This document shows positions 27,625 through 35,753 of a stretch of 64,000 nt of DNA, piece after piece. The position numbers and the translations under genes were made by a program. How positions within the stretch are numbered: the stretch's first letter is position 1; each line of letters starts with the position of its first letter. Under the pieces are notes generated by a model, which saw only the letters and a list, made by a program, of their open reading frames with translations, ran no database searches and had not been told where the DNA came from. This DNA is from an uncultured Caulobacter sp. (GTDB taxonomy: Bacteria > Pseudomonadota > Alphaproteobacteria > Caulobacterales > Caulobacteraceae), in contig CALALX010000059.1 of NCBI GenBank assembly GCA_937925635.1, forward strand, positions 62,001-126,000. Direction: 5' to 3'.

Positions 27625-30324
27625 ATGGCCAACCCGCTGTCGCTTCGCATTCCGCTGTCCGGCTCCGGCCAGACGAGCCGCCACGTCCGCGCCAACGTCA
27701 AGCTGATGGACGCGCTGCTGGACGAAGCGATCCGCTATCTCGACGGCGACGAGGCGGGCGACCTGGTCGCCTCGGCGCGCAAGGCGGCGTCCGAGCATGG
27801 CCCGAGCCCGCACCTCGACTTCCTGTTCAGCGCCGTGACGGCCGAGGAGGCCATGCTGCTGGCGCGGGCCTTCACCTGTCACTCGATGCTGGCCAACATC
27901 GCCGAGGACGTCGCCGGCCGGCGGCGCGAAGCGGAGGCCGAGGGGCGCGGCGCGGCCGGCACCATCGCCGGCGTGCTCGCGGCGCTGGAGCTCGACGCCG
28001 CCGCCCTGGCCGATCTGGACGTCGTGCCGGTGCTGACCGCCCACCCGACCGAGGTGCGCCGCCGCGCGCTGGTCGACCGCGAGGCCGAGATTTCGCGCCT
28101 GATGGCCCTGCGTCGTCACAGTCTGCCGCCCGATCTGGACGCCCGCATCCGCGAGGGACTGTTCCGCGAGGTGGCGCTGCTCTGGCGCACCCGCCTGCAC
28201 CGACCGGAGAAGATCACGGTGCGGGACGAGATCCGCAACGCCCTGTCGATCGTCCGCACCTCGTTGCTGCCGGCCATGGTGGATCTCTACGAGACCTGGA
28301 GCGAGCGCGTGGCGGGGGGCGGCGACGTGCCGCCGATCCTGCGGCTCGGCAGCTGGCTGGGCGGCGACCGCGACGGCCATCCGGGCGTCACCGGCGAAAC
28401 GCTGCGCCTGGCGCTGAAGTCGCAGTCTCGCGTGATCCTCGACCTCTATGCCGAGGAGGTCCGCAAGCTGTGGGCCGATCTCGCCATTTCCGACGTCTAC
28501 GCCGGCGCGTCCGAGGCGCTGCGCGAGCTTGCCCGATCGTCCGATGACGAGTCGCCGCACCGCGCTGACGAGCCCTATCGGCTGGCGCTGGAGTTCATCT
28601 TCGACCGCCTGTCGGCGACGTCCCAGAAGCTGGCGGGCCAGCCGGTGTCCTTCGCGCTGGGGCCGTCGACCGAGGGCGCCTATGACAGTCCGGACGAGTT
28701 CGTCGCCGATCTGGAGACCATCCGCGCTTCGCTGGCCAACCATGGCGGCGAGCGGCTGATCGGCACGCGGCTCACGACCCTGCTGCAGGTCGCCCGCGCC
28801 TGCGGCTTCCACCTGATGGCCATCGACCTGCGTCAGAACGCCGACGTCCACGAACGCGTCGTCGCCGAGCTGATCCAGCGATCGGGCCAGGACGTCGACT
28901 ACCTTTCGCTCGACGAGGAGGCCAAGGTCGCCTTCCTGCTGGCCGAGATGACCCATCAGCGGCCGATCCGGTCACCCTTCGCCGACTATGGCGAGGAGAC
29001 GACACGGGAACTGGCCACACTGGATGCGGCGGCCGAGGCGGTCCGCCACTACGGTCGCGGCGTCATCGGGGCCTATGTCGTCTCCAAGACGGCGACTCTG
29101 TCCGACATCCTTGAGCCGATCGTGTTGCTCGCCCAGTCCGGCCTCGCCTGGGGCGGCGCCCGGCCGGGAGCCGCCGTCCGCGTGTCGCCCCTGTTCGAGA
29201 CCATCGAGGATCTCGACCACGGTCCGGCCGTCCTGCGGCGCTGGTTGGAGCTGCCGCTCGCCCGGTCGATCCTGGGCGAAACGCCCGTGCAGGAAATCAT
29301 GGTCGGCTACTCGGACTCCAACAAGGACGGCGGCTACGTCGCCTCGCGGCGCGGTGTCGCCCGGGCGGCGACGGCTCTTGCCGAGGTCTGCGACAGCATA
29401 GGCGTGGGCCTGCGCATCTTCCACGGCCGCGGCGGTTCGGTCGGCCGGGGCGGGGGCCCCGCCGCCGAGGCGGTGCTGGCCCAGCCGCCGGGGACGGTTC
29501 AAGGGCGCCTGCGGATGACCGAGCAGGGCGAGATGATCGCCCGCCGCTACGGCGACCAGCCGACCGCGCGCCGTAACCTGGAGGGGCTCGCCGCCGCCGT
29601 GCTGACTGCGACGCGGCAGGCGCCCGATCCCGAGCCGTCCGACGCATCGAAGGCGGCCATGGACGCGTTGGCGGCCGGGTCCTTCGCGGCCTACCGGTCG
29701 CTGGTTTACGAAACGCCGGGCTTCACCGATTTCTTCTGGTCGGCGACCCCGATCTCCGAAATCGTCACCCTCAACATCGGCAGCCGGCCCGCCTCGCGCA
29801 CGGCCAGCCGCCGGATCGAGGACCTGCGCGCCATCCCCTGGGTGTTCAGCTGGTCGCAGGCGCGCTTCATGCTGCCCGGCTGGTACGGCTTCGCGGGCGG
29901 GGTCGAGCGCGCGGGACTCAGTGTGCCGCAGCTGGCCGACCTTTCCGACGAGTTCGACTTCTTCGCCGCCCTGCTCTCCAACATGGAGCTGGCCCTGGCC
30001 CAGAGCAGCATGGACATCGCCGCCCGCTACGCCCGGCTGGCGGGCGACGTGCCGAACGCCGAGGCGATCATGGACACCATCCGGCGCGAACATGACCGAG
30101 CGTCCGAGCTCGCCCTGTCGATCCGCGGCGGCCACCGGCTGCTCGACGATCGACCGGACCTGGCCGAGTCGGTCGAACTGGCCGCCGCCGCCGTCGATCC
30201 GTTGAACCACCTGCAGCTCGAACTGCTCTCCCGCCGCCGCGCCGGCGACGAGGACGAGCAGCTGCGGCTGGCGATCCAGCTGACCGTCGCGGGCGTCGCT
30301 GCGGGGCTCAGGAACACGGGGTAG
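27625..30324 (+). CDS. ppc: Phosphoenolpyruvate carboxylase
   Basis: An 899-residue cytoplasmic enzyme that carboxylates PEP with bicarbonate to oxaloacetate, refilling the TCA cycle. Conserved signatures are VLTAHPTEVRRR with catalytic H140, GSWLGGDRDGHPGVT, the bicarbonate/PEP site GYSDSNKDGGY (K567), FHGRGGSVGRGGGP and the C-terminal WSQARFMLPGWYG. Length is normal. The gene is followed after 3 bases by a small membrane-protein gene. A 14-bp palindrome upstream may regulate it. Confidence 0.97.
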   Translation: MANPLSLRIPLSGSGQTSRHVRANVKLMDALLDEAIRYLDGDEAGDLVASARKAASEHGPSPHLDFLFSAVTAEEAMLLARAFTCHSMLANIAEDVAGRRREAEAEGRGAAGTIAGVLAALELDAAALADLDVVPVLTAHPTEVRRRALVDREAEISRLMALRRHSLPPDLDARIREGLFREVALLWRTRLHRPEKITVRDEIRNALSIVRTSLLPAMVDLYETWSERVAGGGDVPPILRLGSWLGGDRDGHPGVTGETLRLALKSQSRVILDLYAEEVRKLWADLAISDVYAGASEALRELARSSDDESPHRADEPYRLALEFIFDRLSATSQKLAGQPVSFALGPSTEGAYDSPDEFVADLETIRASLANHGGERLIGTRLTTLLQVARACGFHLMAIDLRQNADVHERVVAELIQRSGQDVDYLSLDEEAKVAFLLAEMTHQRPIRSPFADYGEETTRELATLDAAAEAVRHYGRGVIGAYVVSKTATLSDILEPIVLLAQSGLAWGGARPGAAVRVSPLFETIEDLDHGPAVLRRWLELPLARSILGETPVQEIMVGYSDSNKDGGYVASRRGVARAATALAEVCDSIGVGLRIFHGRGGSVGRGGGPAAEAVLAQPPGTVQGRLRMTEQGEMIARRYGDQPTARRNLEGLAAAVLTATRQAPDPEPSDASKAAMDALAAGSFAAYRSLVYETPGFTDFFWSATPISEIVTLNIGSRPASRTASRRIEDLRAIPWVFSWSQARFMLPGWYGFAGGVERAGLSVPQLADLSDEFDFFAALLSNMELALAQSSMDIAARYARLAGDVPNAEAIMDTIRREHDRASELALSIRGGHRLLDDRPDLAESVELAAAAVDPLNHLQLELLSRRRAGDEDEQLRLAIQLTVAGVAAGLRNTG

Positions 30325-30327
30325 GGG

Positions 30328-30714
30328 ATGGGCAGGATCAGGGTGCTAAGGGGGCTTGCCGCCGGCTTTCTCACCGGCGCCGGCTTTGGGGGACTTTGGA
30401 ACTTCTTCGCCATCCACACGGCGTGGCGCACCGATGCGCCGCGCAGCCCGGACCCGTCCCGCGGCCTGATCTACCCGGACACCGAGCATGGCGTGACGGT
30501 CTACTTCTCCGCCTTCCAGACGGGCGTCCCGTGGATCCTGCTTCTCCTCGTCGCGTTCCTGTCAATCCCGATCGGGGTCGTGGTCGCTCCGAAACGCCGG
30601 GCGGGCACGATGAGATGGGAATTTGAATCCCCTGTACCCTTCTGGCTGACCTTCCTGATCGGGGCCGCGGCGGTGACCTGCGTGCGGGCGGTCTGCGGGT
30701 GGGCGTGGGGCTAG
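30328..30714 (+). CDS. Small membrane protein of unknown function
   Basis: A 128-residue protein with about three hydrophobic segments (about 7-27, 62-84 and 104-124). A Pro/Asp-rich loop lies between the first two. The ATG follows the ppc stop by 3 bases and has GGGG upstream, so it is probably co-transcribed with ppc. I do not recognise a family and see no catalytic residues. Confidence 0.68.
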   Translation: MGRIRVLRGLAAGFLTGAGFGGLWNFFAIHTAWRTDAPRSPDPSRGLIYPDTEHGVTVYFSAFQTGVPWILLLLVAFLSIPIGVVVAPKRRAGTMRWEFESPVPFWLTFLIGAAAVTCVRAVCGWAWG

Positions 30715-30794
30715 GGGCGTCCGCGCAAGGATTGACTCCTCGCTTTCCGCCCCGCACTGCATCCCCAACAATCGTTTGAAGGGGACGCGCTGCC

Positions 30795-31943
30795 ATGGCT
30801 CTCGACGCCGAAACCCGGGACCAGTTCATCGACACCCTGCGCCGCTTCGTGACCGAGCGGCTGCGGCCGCTGGAAGCGCAGGTGGCGGCTGACGATCAGG
30901 TGCCCGAGAGCATCATCGGCGAGATGCGCGACCTCGGCCTGTTCGGCCTGTCGATCCCGGAGGAGTACGGCGGCCTCGACCTGTCGATGGAGGACGAGTG
31001 CCTGGTCATCTTCGAGATGGGCCGCACCAGCCCGGCCTTCCGGTCGGAGTTCGGCACGAATGTCGGCATCGGCTCCCAGGGCCTGGTGATGTTCGGCACC
31101 GACGAACAGAAGGCCAAATGGCTGCCCGGCATCGCGGCCGGCACGACGGTGACCAGCTTCGCCCTGACCGAGCCGGACGCCGGCTCCGACAGCGGCGCGG
31201 TGCAGACCCGGGCCACGCTCGATGGCGACAAGTACATCCTGAACGGCTCCAAGCGCTACATCACCAACGCCGGCAAGGCCGGGCTGTTCACGGTGATGGC
31301 CCGCACCAACCCGGAGGTGAGGGGCGGCGGCGGCGTCTCGGCCTTCGTGGTCCCGGCGGACCTGCCCGGCATCACAGTCGGCAAGCCCGAGAAGAAGATG
31401 GGTCAGCACGGCGCCCAGATCCACGACATCATCTTCGACAACGTCATCGTCCCGGCCTGGAACCGGTTGGGCGAGGAGGGCGAGGGCTTCAAGGTCGCCA
31501 TGCAGGTGCTCGACAAGGGGCGGCTGCACATCGCCGCGCTCTGTGTCGGGGTTGCGGAGCGCCTGATCGCCGACAGCGTCGCCTACGCCGGCGAGCGCAA
31601 GCAGTTCGGCCAGGCCCTGGCCCAGTTCCAGCTCGTGCAGGGCATGATCGCCGACATGAAGACCGAGGCCATGGCCGCCCGGGCCCTGGTCCTCGAAGGC
31701 GCCCGCAAGCGCGACGCCGGCGAGTCTATCGTTCTGGAAGCCGCCGCGGCCAAGTACTTCGCGTCGGAAATGGTCGGCCGCGTCGCCGACAAGGCCGTCC
31801 AGATCTTCGGCGGTGCCGGCTATGTCGCCGACTACGGCATCGAGCGGCTATACCGCGATGTCCGCATCTTCCGCATCTACGAAGGCACCAGCCAGGTCCA
31901 GCAGATCGTCATCGCGCGGGAGACGATGAAGCGCGGCGGCTAG
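30795..31943 (+). CDS. Acyl-CoA dehydrogenase
   Basis: A 382-residue flavoenzyme of the acyl-CoA dehydrogenase family. It shows IPEEYGGLDLS in the N-terminal helical domain, the FAD/substrate segment SFALTEPDAGSDSG in the beta domain, QIFGGAGYVADYGIERLYRDVR, and a catalytic-base Glu at about 363 in IYEGTSQVQQIVIAR. It introduces a trans-2,3 double bond into acyl-CoA during fatty-acid or branched-chain catabolism, passing electrons to ETF. The chain-length specificity cannot be read. The start has GAAGGGG upstream. Its end overlaps the zeta-toxin remnant on the other strand by 4 bases. Confidence 0.95.
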   Translation: MALDAETRDQFIDTLRRFVTERLRPLEAQVAADDQVPESIIGEMRDLGLFGLSIPEEYGGLDLSMEDECLVIFEMGRTSPAFRSEFGTNVGIGSQGLVMFGTDEQKAKWLPGIAAGTTVTSFALTEPDAGSDSGAVQTRATLDGDKYILNGSKRYITNAGKAGLFTVMARTNPEVRGGGGVSAFVVPADLPGITVGKPEKKMGQHGAQIHDIIFDNVIVPAWNRLGEEGEGFKVAMQVLDKGRLHIAALCVGVAERLIADSVAYAGERKQFGQALAQFQLVQGMIADMKTEAMAARALVLEGARKRDAGESIVLEAAAAKYFASEMVGRVADKAVQIFGGAGYVADYGIERLYRDVRIFRIYEGTSQVQQIVIARETMKRGG

Positions 31944-32287
31944 GGCAGGTCACCGCCGTAGAGCTCGATCGCCCAGTCGGGGAGGTCGTCGGCGACCCTC
32001 ACCGCGTTGCCGGCAACGAAGCTGACGAGACGTTGCGGGCTTTCGGCGAGCCGGCTGTTGTCGAATATGAAGGCGCGGTCGGCCATCAAGACCGCCGCCC
32101 TGATCAGCGGCTGATTTCGCTCGTAGCGTGCGCGGATGCGATCCTCCGGCGCCGGGTGACCGCCCTGCGAGACTCGACCAGAGACGCGTTCGGCTGCCAC
32201 GTCGGCATCGCGGACATTCAGATGGTAGACCGCGATCTGATAGCCGAGCGATCTGGCCTGCTCGATCAGCGCGAGCGGGCCTTCGCG
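31940..32287 (-). pseudogene. Zeta-toxin remnant lacking its P-loop half
   Basis: The minus strand encodes about 115 residues that read like the C-terminal half of a zeta-family toxin kinase: REGPLALIEQARSLGYQIAVYHLNV, VSQGGHPAPEDRIRARYERN, and ADRAFIFDNS. Full-length relatives are about 190-200 residues and begin with a GPNGAGKS-type P-loop, which is absent here. The frame emerges directly out of the 3' end of the antitoxin gene, with which it overlaps by 22 bases and no plausible toxin start. An internal deletion joining the antitoxin end to the middle of the toxin explains this. The product should have no kinase activity. Confidence 0.75.
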
Positions 32288-32637
32288 GGAACGCGAACCA
32301 GCTTGCCCTTCTTGTCGAGACCGACCGCGCCGGGCCTTGATCCGATCTCTCGATACGCGGCCACGACGTCGGGCGGCGGATTGTCGAACCAGTCGCCCAT
32401 GTGATCGAATACCGCGCCCTGCTCTTGAACCGAGAGCGTCTCAAGCTTCACCTTGCCCTCCAGAGTTTCGCGCACCCGCTCGACAGGAATACCCGGCGCC
32501 CCCTCCAGCGCCCGCCCTATACGCGCCCAGTGCTCGATCTGACCGGCGACGGAGCGATTGAACAGCTCGGCCTCGCGGCGGGCGTCCTCGACGAAGGCGT
32601 CTGGAAACTTCACGGAGGCGAACTTGCGGGCGGCCAT
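32266..32637 (-). CDS. ParD-like antitoxin (partner of zeta toxin)
   Basis: A 123-residue protein with an N-terminal ribbon-helix-helix-like segment (FASVKFPDAFVEDARREAELFNRSVAGQIEHWARIGRALE), typical of the ParD-like antitoxins encoded before zeta-type toxins. The C-terminal part includes DHMGDWFDNPPPDVVAAYREI and GLDKKGKLVRV. The last residues (PAKARSR) may be new sequence made by the deletion that removed the toxin start. ATG 32637 is preceded by an inverted repeat likely to be its own operator. It is intact while its toxin is broken. Confidence 0.8.
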   Translation of the reverse strand: MAARKFASVKFPDAFVEDARREAELFNRSVAGQIEHWARIGRALEGAPGIPVERVRETLEGKVKLETLSVQEQGAVFDHMGDWFDNPPPDVVAAYREIGSRPGAVGLDKKGKLVRVPAKARSR

Positions 32638-32656
32638 GGTCTGAACTCCGGCTTCG

Positions 32657-32673
32657 GGTGGCAAAATGCTACC
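32657..32673 (-). promoter_or_regulatory. Putative antitoxin operator
   Basis: An imperfect 17-bp palindrome (GGTGGCA-AAA-TGCTACC on the plus strand, one mismatch) lies 20 bases upstream of the antitoxin ATG. Ribbon-helix-helix antitoxins usually bind such repeats to repress their own operon. An AT-rich patch at 32722-32756, unusual for this window, lies further upstream and could supply promoter elements. Confidence 0.5.
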
Positions 32674-32844
32674 CTACGGGGGCGAGTTCAAGCCCGCGCA
32701 AACGGCGCCGGGTCGAATGCCTCTATAAATTGCATTTTAAATCGGCGCAAACTAAAGCTGCCCCGGGTCGACCGGGGAGACGAGATCCCGGGCGCTCCTC
32801 ACGCCGACGCGCGAGGCGACAGCGACGCAGCCCGGCCGGTCGGA

Positions 32845-33507
32845 TCAGGCCTCGAAGCCGGCCGCCGCGAAGTCGACCATCCGCCGCAGCAGAGTGTCCA
32901 CGTCGTCTTCCTTGGTCAGGCCTTCGGACAGCACGTGCAGCCGGTCCAGCTCCATGAAGCGGTTCTGGTGGATCATGCCGAGCACGAAATGCAGCCGCCA
33001 GTAGACGTCTTCCGGCGGCAGGCCGGGCGAGGCCGCGAGCAGGGCGTCGGCGAAGCGCTTCAGATGGCTGACGTCGGTCGACAGGACGTCGCGGATCTCC
33101 GCCGTGCCTTCGCTGCGCGCCCGAATCAGGAACTGCAGCGAGATGCGCTTGTCGTTCGACGGGTCCAGCCAGCGTAGCGGCGGGGCGAACAGGGCGGTGA
33201 GGATCTCGCGCACGGGCGGCTTGCCGCCATTCCGGTCGTTGGCCTCGTGCAGCATGCGCGCGCGTTCGCGGTTCAGCTCCTGGGTGCGCCGCCGGAAGAT
33301 CTCGAACAGCAGCGCGTCCTTGGAGCCGAAGTGATAGTTCACGCTGGCCAGATTCACCCCGGCCTCGGCGGTGATGTCGCGCACCGATACGTTCTGGAAG
33401 CCGTGCAGCGCGAACAGGCGCTCGGCGGCGTTGAACACCAGCTGCTTGGTGGCGGCCTCGGCCTCGGGAGTCTGCGACTCCGCGCCGGGATCGTCAGTGA
33501 GACTCAA
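32845..33507 (-). CDS. TetR-family transcriptional regulator
   Basis: A regulator of about 220 residues with an N-terminal TetR helix-turn-helix (about 22-66). The key pattern is AAERLFALHGFQNVSVRDITAEAGVNLASVNYHFGSKDALL. A helical ligand-binding domain follows. The start is uncertain; TTG 33507 leaves about 20 residues before the HTH and no ATG is suitably placed. Neighbours are the antitoxin and a sulfatase gene, so the target is unclear; it may act on its own promoter or the adjacent genes. Confidence 0.88.
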   Translation of the reverse strand: MSLTDDPGAESQTPEAEAATKQLVFNAAERLFALHGFQNVSVRDITAEAGVNLASVNYHFGSKDALLFEIFRRRTQELNRERARMLHEANDRNGGKPPVREILTALFAPPLRWLDPSNDKRISLQFLIRARSEGTAEIRDVLSTDVSHLKRFADALLAASPGLPPEDVYWRLHFVLGMIHQNRFMELDRLHVLSEGLTKEDDVDTLLRRMVDFAAAGFEA

Positions 33508-33620
33508 AGCACAGCCCTTCCATTCCGTGGCGGGAGCTTTACGGGCGTTCGATCTGTACGCAAGCGTCAATAAACGCCTGTTCGAATGGCGGCGCGCCAT
33601 GCTGCATTGCGGTGCGGATC

Positions 33621-34904
33621 TCAGTCCGGATGCCAGTCGGCGATCGACGGCCGGACCCAGGGCGGGAACAGGTCGACCATCGGCTCGTACTTCTCGCGCG
33701 CCGCCTTGTGACGCGCGGTCAGATCCTCGACCACATCGGGGTGGAGGGAGGCGACGCTGTAGTTCTCTCCGGGGTCGCGGACGATGTCGAACAGCAGCGG
33801 ATAGTTGAAGCGGCCGAGATTGATCTGAAGGCCCCGGTAGTGGGCTCGGGTGACCAGCTTCCAGGCCTGGGTGCGGAGCGCGGCGACCTTGGTGTTGTCG
33901 AACAGCAGGATCTGCTCGTGCGGCGAGGCCGCCCCGTCGAAGATCACCGGCCCGATGTCCTTGCCGTCCAGCTCCAGGTCTTGCGGCAGGTCCGCTCCGG
34001 CAAGCGCCGCGAAGGTCGGCAGCAGGTCCAGGTTGCTGGCGATGGCGTTCGTGACCGCGCCGGCCGGCACGGTTCCCGGCTGGCGCAGGATGAAGGGCAC
34101 GCGATAGCCGCCGTCGAAGCCCGACTGGCCCTTGCGCTCGCGGAAGGGGCCGGAGGAGCCCTCGAACCAGGGCCCGTTGTCGGAGGTGAAGATGACCAGG
34201 GTGTCCTCGTCGATCCCCAGCGTCTTAAGGCCATCCAGCAAGGTCCCGACGTTGCGGTCGACCTCCTCGACCACATCGCCGTAGGCGCCGGCGGGCGAGT
34301 CCCACGGCGCGTCGTCGTTGCGGACCAGGGGAACGTGCGGCGCGGTCAGGGCCAGCAGCACGAAGAACGGCCGCTCGCGGTTTTCGTGCGCGAAGGCGAG
34401 GGTGCTTTCGAAAAAGCTCCGCGTCAGTCTGGGGAAGTCGACCGGGCTCTCGGTCAGAGGTTCGTCGCCGGCCTTTTCGAAGTAGGCCAGCGGCCGCATG
34501 TCGTGGCTGTAGGGCAGGCCCTTGAAGAGGTCGAAGCCGTGCACGTTCGGGGGCCAGTACTGGCCACGGTGGCCCAGGTGCCACTTGCCGATCAGGGCGG
34601 TCGCGTAGCCCTGCGGCTTCAGCATCTTGGGGATGGTCAGCTCGGTCAGCGGCAGGCCGCGGTCTTCCGGCGACTGGATCACCTCGTGCGCCAGGTTCAT
34701 CCGCACCGGATAGCGCCCGGTCAGAAGGCCGGCGCGCGACGGCGTGCAGAGGTTGGCCGATGCGTAGAAGTCCGTGAACCGCGTCCCTTCCGCCGCCATC
34801 TGGTCCAGGTTCGGCGTGCGAATGATAGACCCGCCGTCGCAGCCGATATCGCCGTAGCCGAGGTCGTCGGCCATGATGACGATGATGTTCGGCTTGCGGG
34901 CCAT
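33621..34904 (-). CDS. Type I sulfatase (arylsulfatase family)
   Basis: A 427-residue alkaline-phosphatase-fold hydrolase. The metal-binding N-terminus NIIVIMADDLGYGDIGCDG is followed by the sulfatase signature CTPSRAGLLTGRYP, in which C53 would be converted to formylglycine. IGKWHLGH and FTSDNGPW are also family motifs. It cleaves sulfate esters. No signal peptide is visible, so either the enzyme is cytoplasmic or the true start lies elsewhere. A formylglycine-generating enzyme is not encoded in this window. The gene lies 9 bases downstream of the methyltransferase gene. Confidence 0.92.
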   Translation of the reverse strand: MARKPNIIVIMADDLGYGDIGCDGGSIIRTPNLDQMAAEGTRFTDFYASANLCTPSRAGLLTGRYPVRMNLAHEVIQSPEDRGLPLTELTIPKMLKPQGYATALIGKWHLGHRGQYWPPNVHGFDLFKGLPYSHDMRPLAYFEKAGDEPLTESPVDFPRLTRSFFESTLAFAHENRERPFFVLLALTAPHVPLVRNDDAPWDSPAGAYGDVVEEVDRNVGTLLDGLKTLGIDEDTLVIFTSDNGPWFEGSSGPFRERKGQSGFDGGYRVPFILRQPGTVPAGAVTNAIASNLDLLPTFAALAGADLPQDLELDGKDIGPVIFDGAASPHEQILLFDNTKVAALRTQAWKLVTRAHYRGLQINLGRFNYPLLFDIVRDPGENYSVASLHPDVVEDLTARHKAAREKYEPMVDLFPPWVRPSIADWHPD

Positions 34905-34913
34905 GCTGGACCT

Positions 34914-35753
34914 CTAGGCGGTGGCCGTCACGATCCAGACAGCAGCGGGGAGCATCACCCCGTCCAGGCCCTCATGCGGGGCGAGGGCGTCGCGGACGGC
35001 GCCGATGACGGCGTCGCGCTTGTCCGGGTTCTCGCGCAGCAGCATGCCCAGCGGGCCGACCTTGAGCGATAGGGTGACAGCGTCCTCCAGCGGATGTCCG
35101 CCGACGAAGGTGTCGTAGGGCGCGATGTCGACGCCAGTGAACCCGGCGCCGGCCAGGATGGTGCGGACACGCTCGGCGTCGGCGAAGGCGAAGGGGCCGG
35201 GCGCGTGTGGGTCGGCCGGCGCGGGCAGGGGCGGCACATGGGCCAAGGCCGCCGCCATCGGCACGCGCATCCAGTCGTTGAAGGCCAGCGGCCGCCAGCA
35301 GACGAAGGCCAGTCGCCCGCCGGGCTTGAGCGCCTTGCGGATATTGGCGAACGCGACCGTCGGGTCGGCGAAGAACATGACGCCGAAGCGGGAGAAGACG
35401 CCATCGGCGGCGCCGGGCTCGAAGACGTGGGTCTGGGCGTCGGCCTCAAGGAAGGCCACGTTGGCGGCGCCCGCGTCCCTTCGCCTGGCGATGTCCAGCA
35501 TAGGCCGGGAGATGTCGACGCCGAGCACCGAGCCGCCGGGTCCGATTTCACCGGCCAGCTCAAGGGTTGTCTGGCCACAGCCGCAGCCGATGTCGATCAG
35601 CCGCTCGCCGGCCTGGGGCTGCAGCGCGTCGATGGCGGCGTGGCCCAGCGGCGCGATCTGCCGGTCCAGCTTCTCCTGTTGCGCGGCCCAGGTCTCGCCG
35701 GCCTGGGCGTTCCAGTAGGCGATCTGGTCGGCGTTGGCGGCGTCAGTGGCCAC
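34914..35753 (-). CDS. SAM-dependent class I methyltransferase
   Basis: A 279-residue protein with a Rossmann methyltransferase fold. Motif I is LIDIGCGCGQTTLELA (about 52-67), the acidic loop is VLGVDISRPML, and motif IV is DGVFSRFGVMFF with later KPGGRLAFVCWR. The N-terminus (YWNAQAGETWAAQQEKLDRQIAPLG) is common in small-molecule methyltransferases of this type. The substrate is unknown. It starts at GTG 35753 inside the last 11 bases of the upstream VWA gene, so translation is probably coupled. Confidence 0.88.
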   Translation of the reverse strand: MATDAANADQIAYWNAQAGETWAAQQEKLDRQIAPLGHAAIDALQPQAGERLIDIGCGCGQTTLELAGEIGPGGSVLGVDISRPMLDIARRRDAGAANVAFLEADAQTHVFEPGAADGVFSRFGVMFFADPTVAFANIRKALKPGGRLAFVCWRPLAFNDWMRVPMAAALAHVPPLPAPADPHAPGPFAFADAERVRTILAGAGFTGVDIAPYDTFVGGHPLEDAVTLSLKVGPLGMLLRENPDKRDAVIGAVRDALAPHEGLDGVMLPAAVWIVTATA

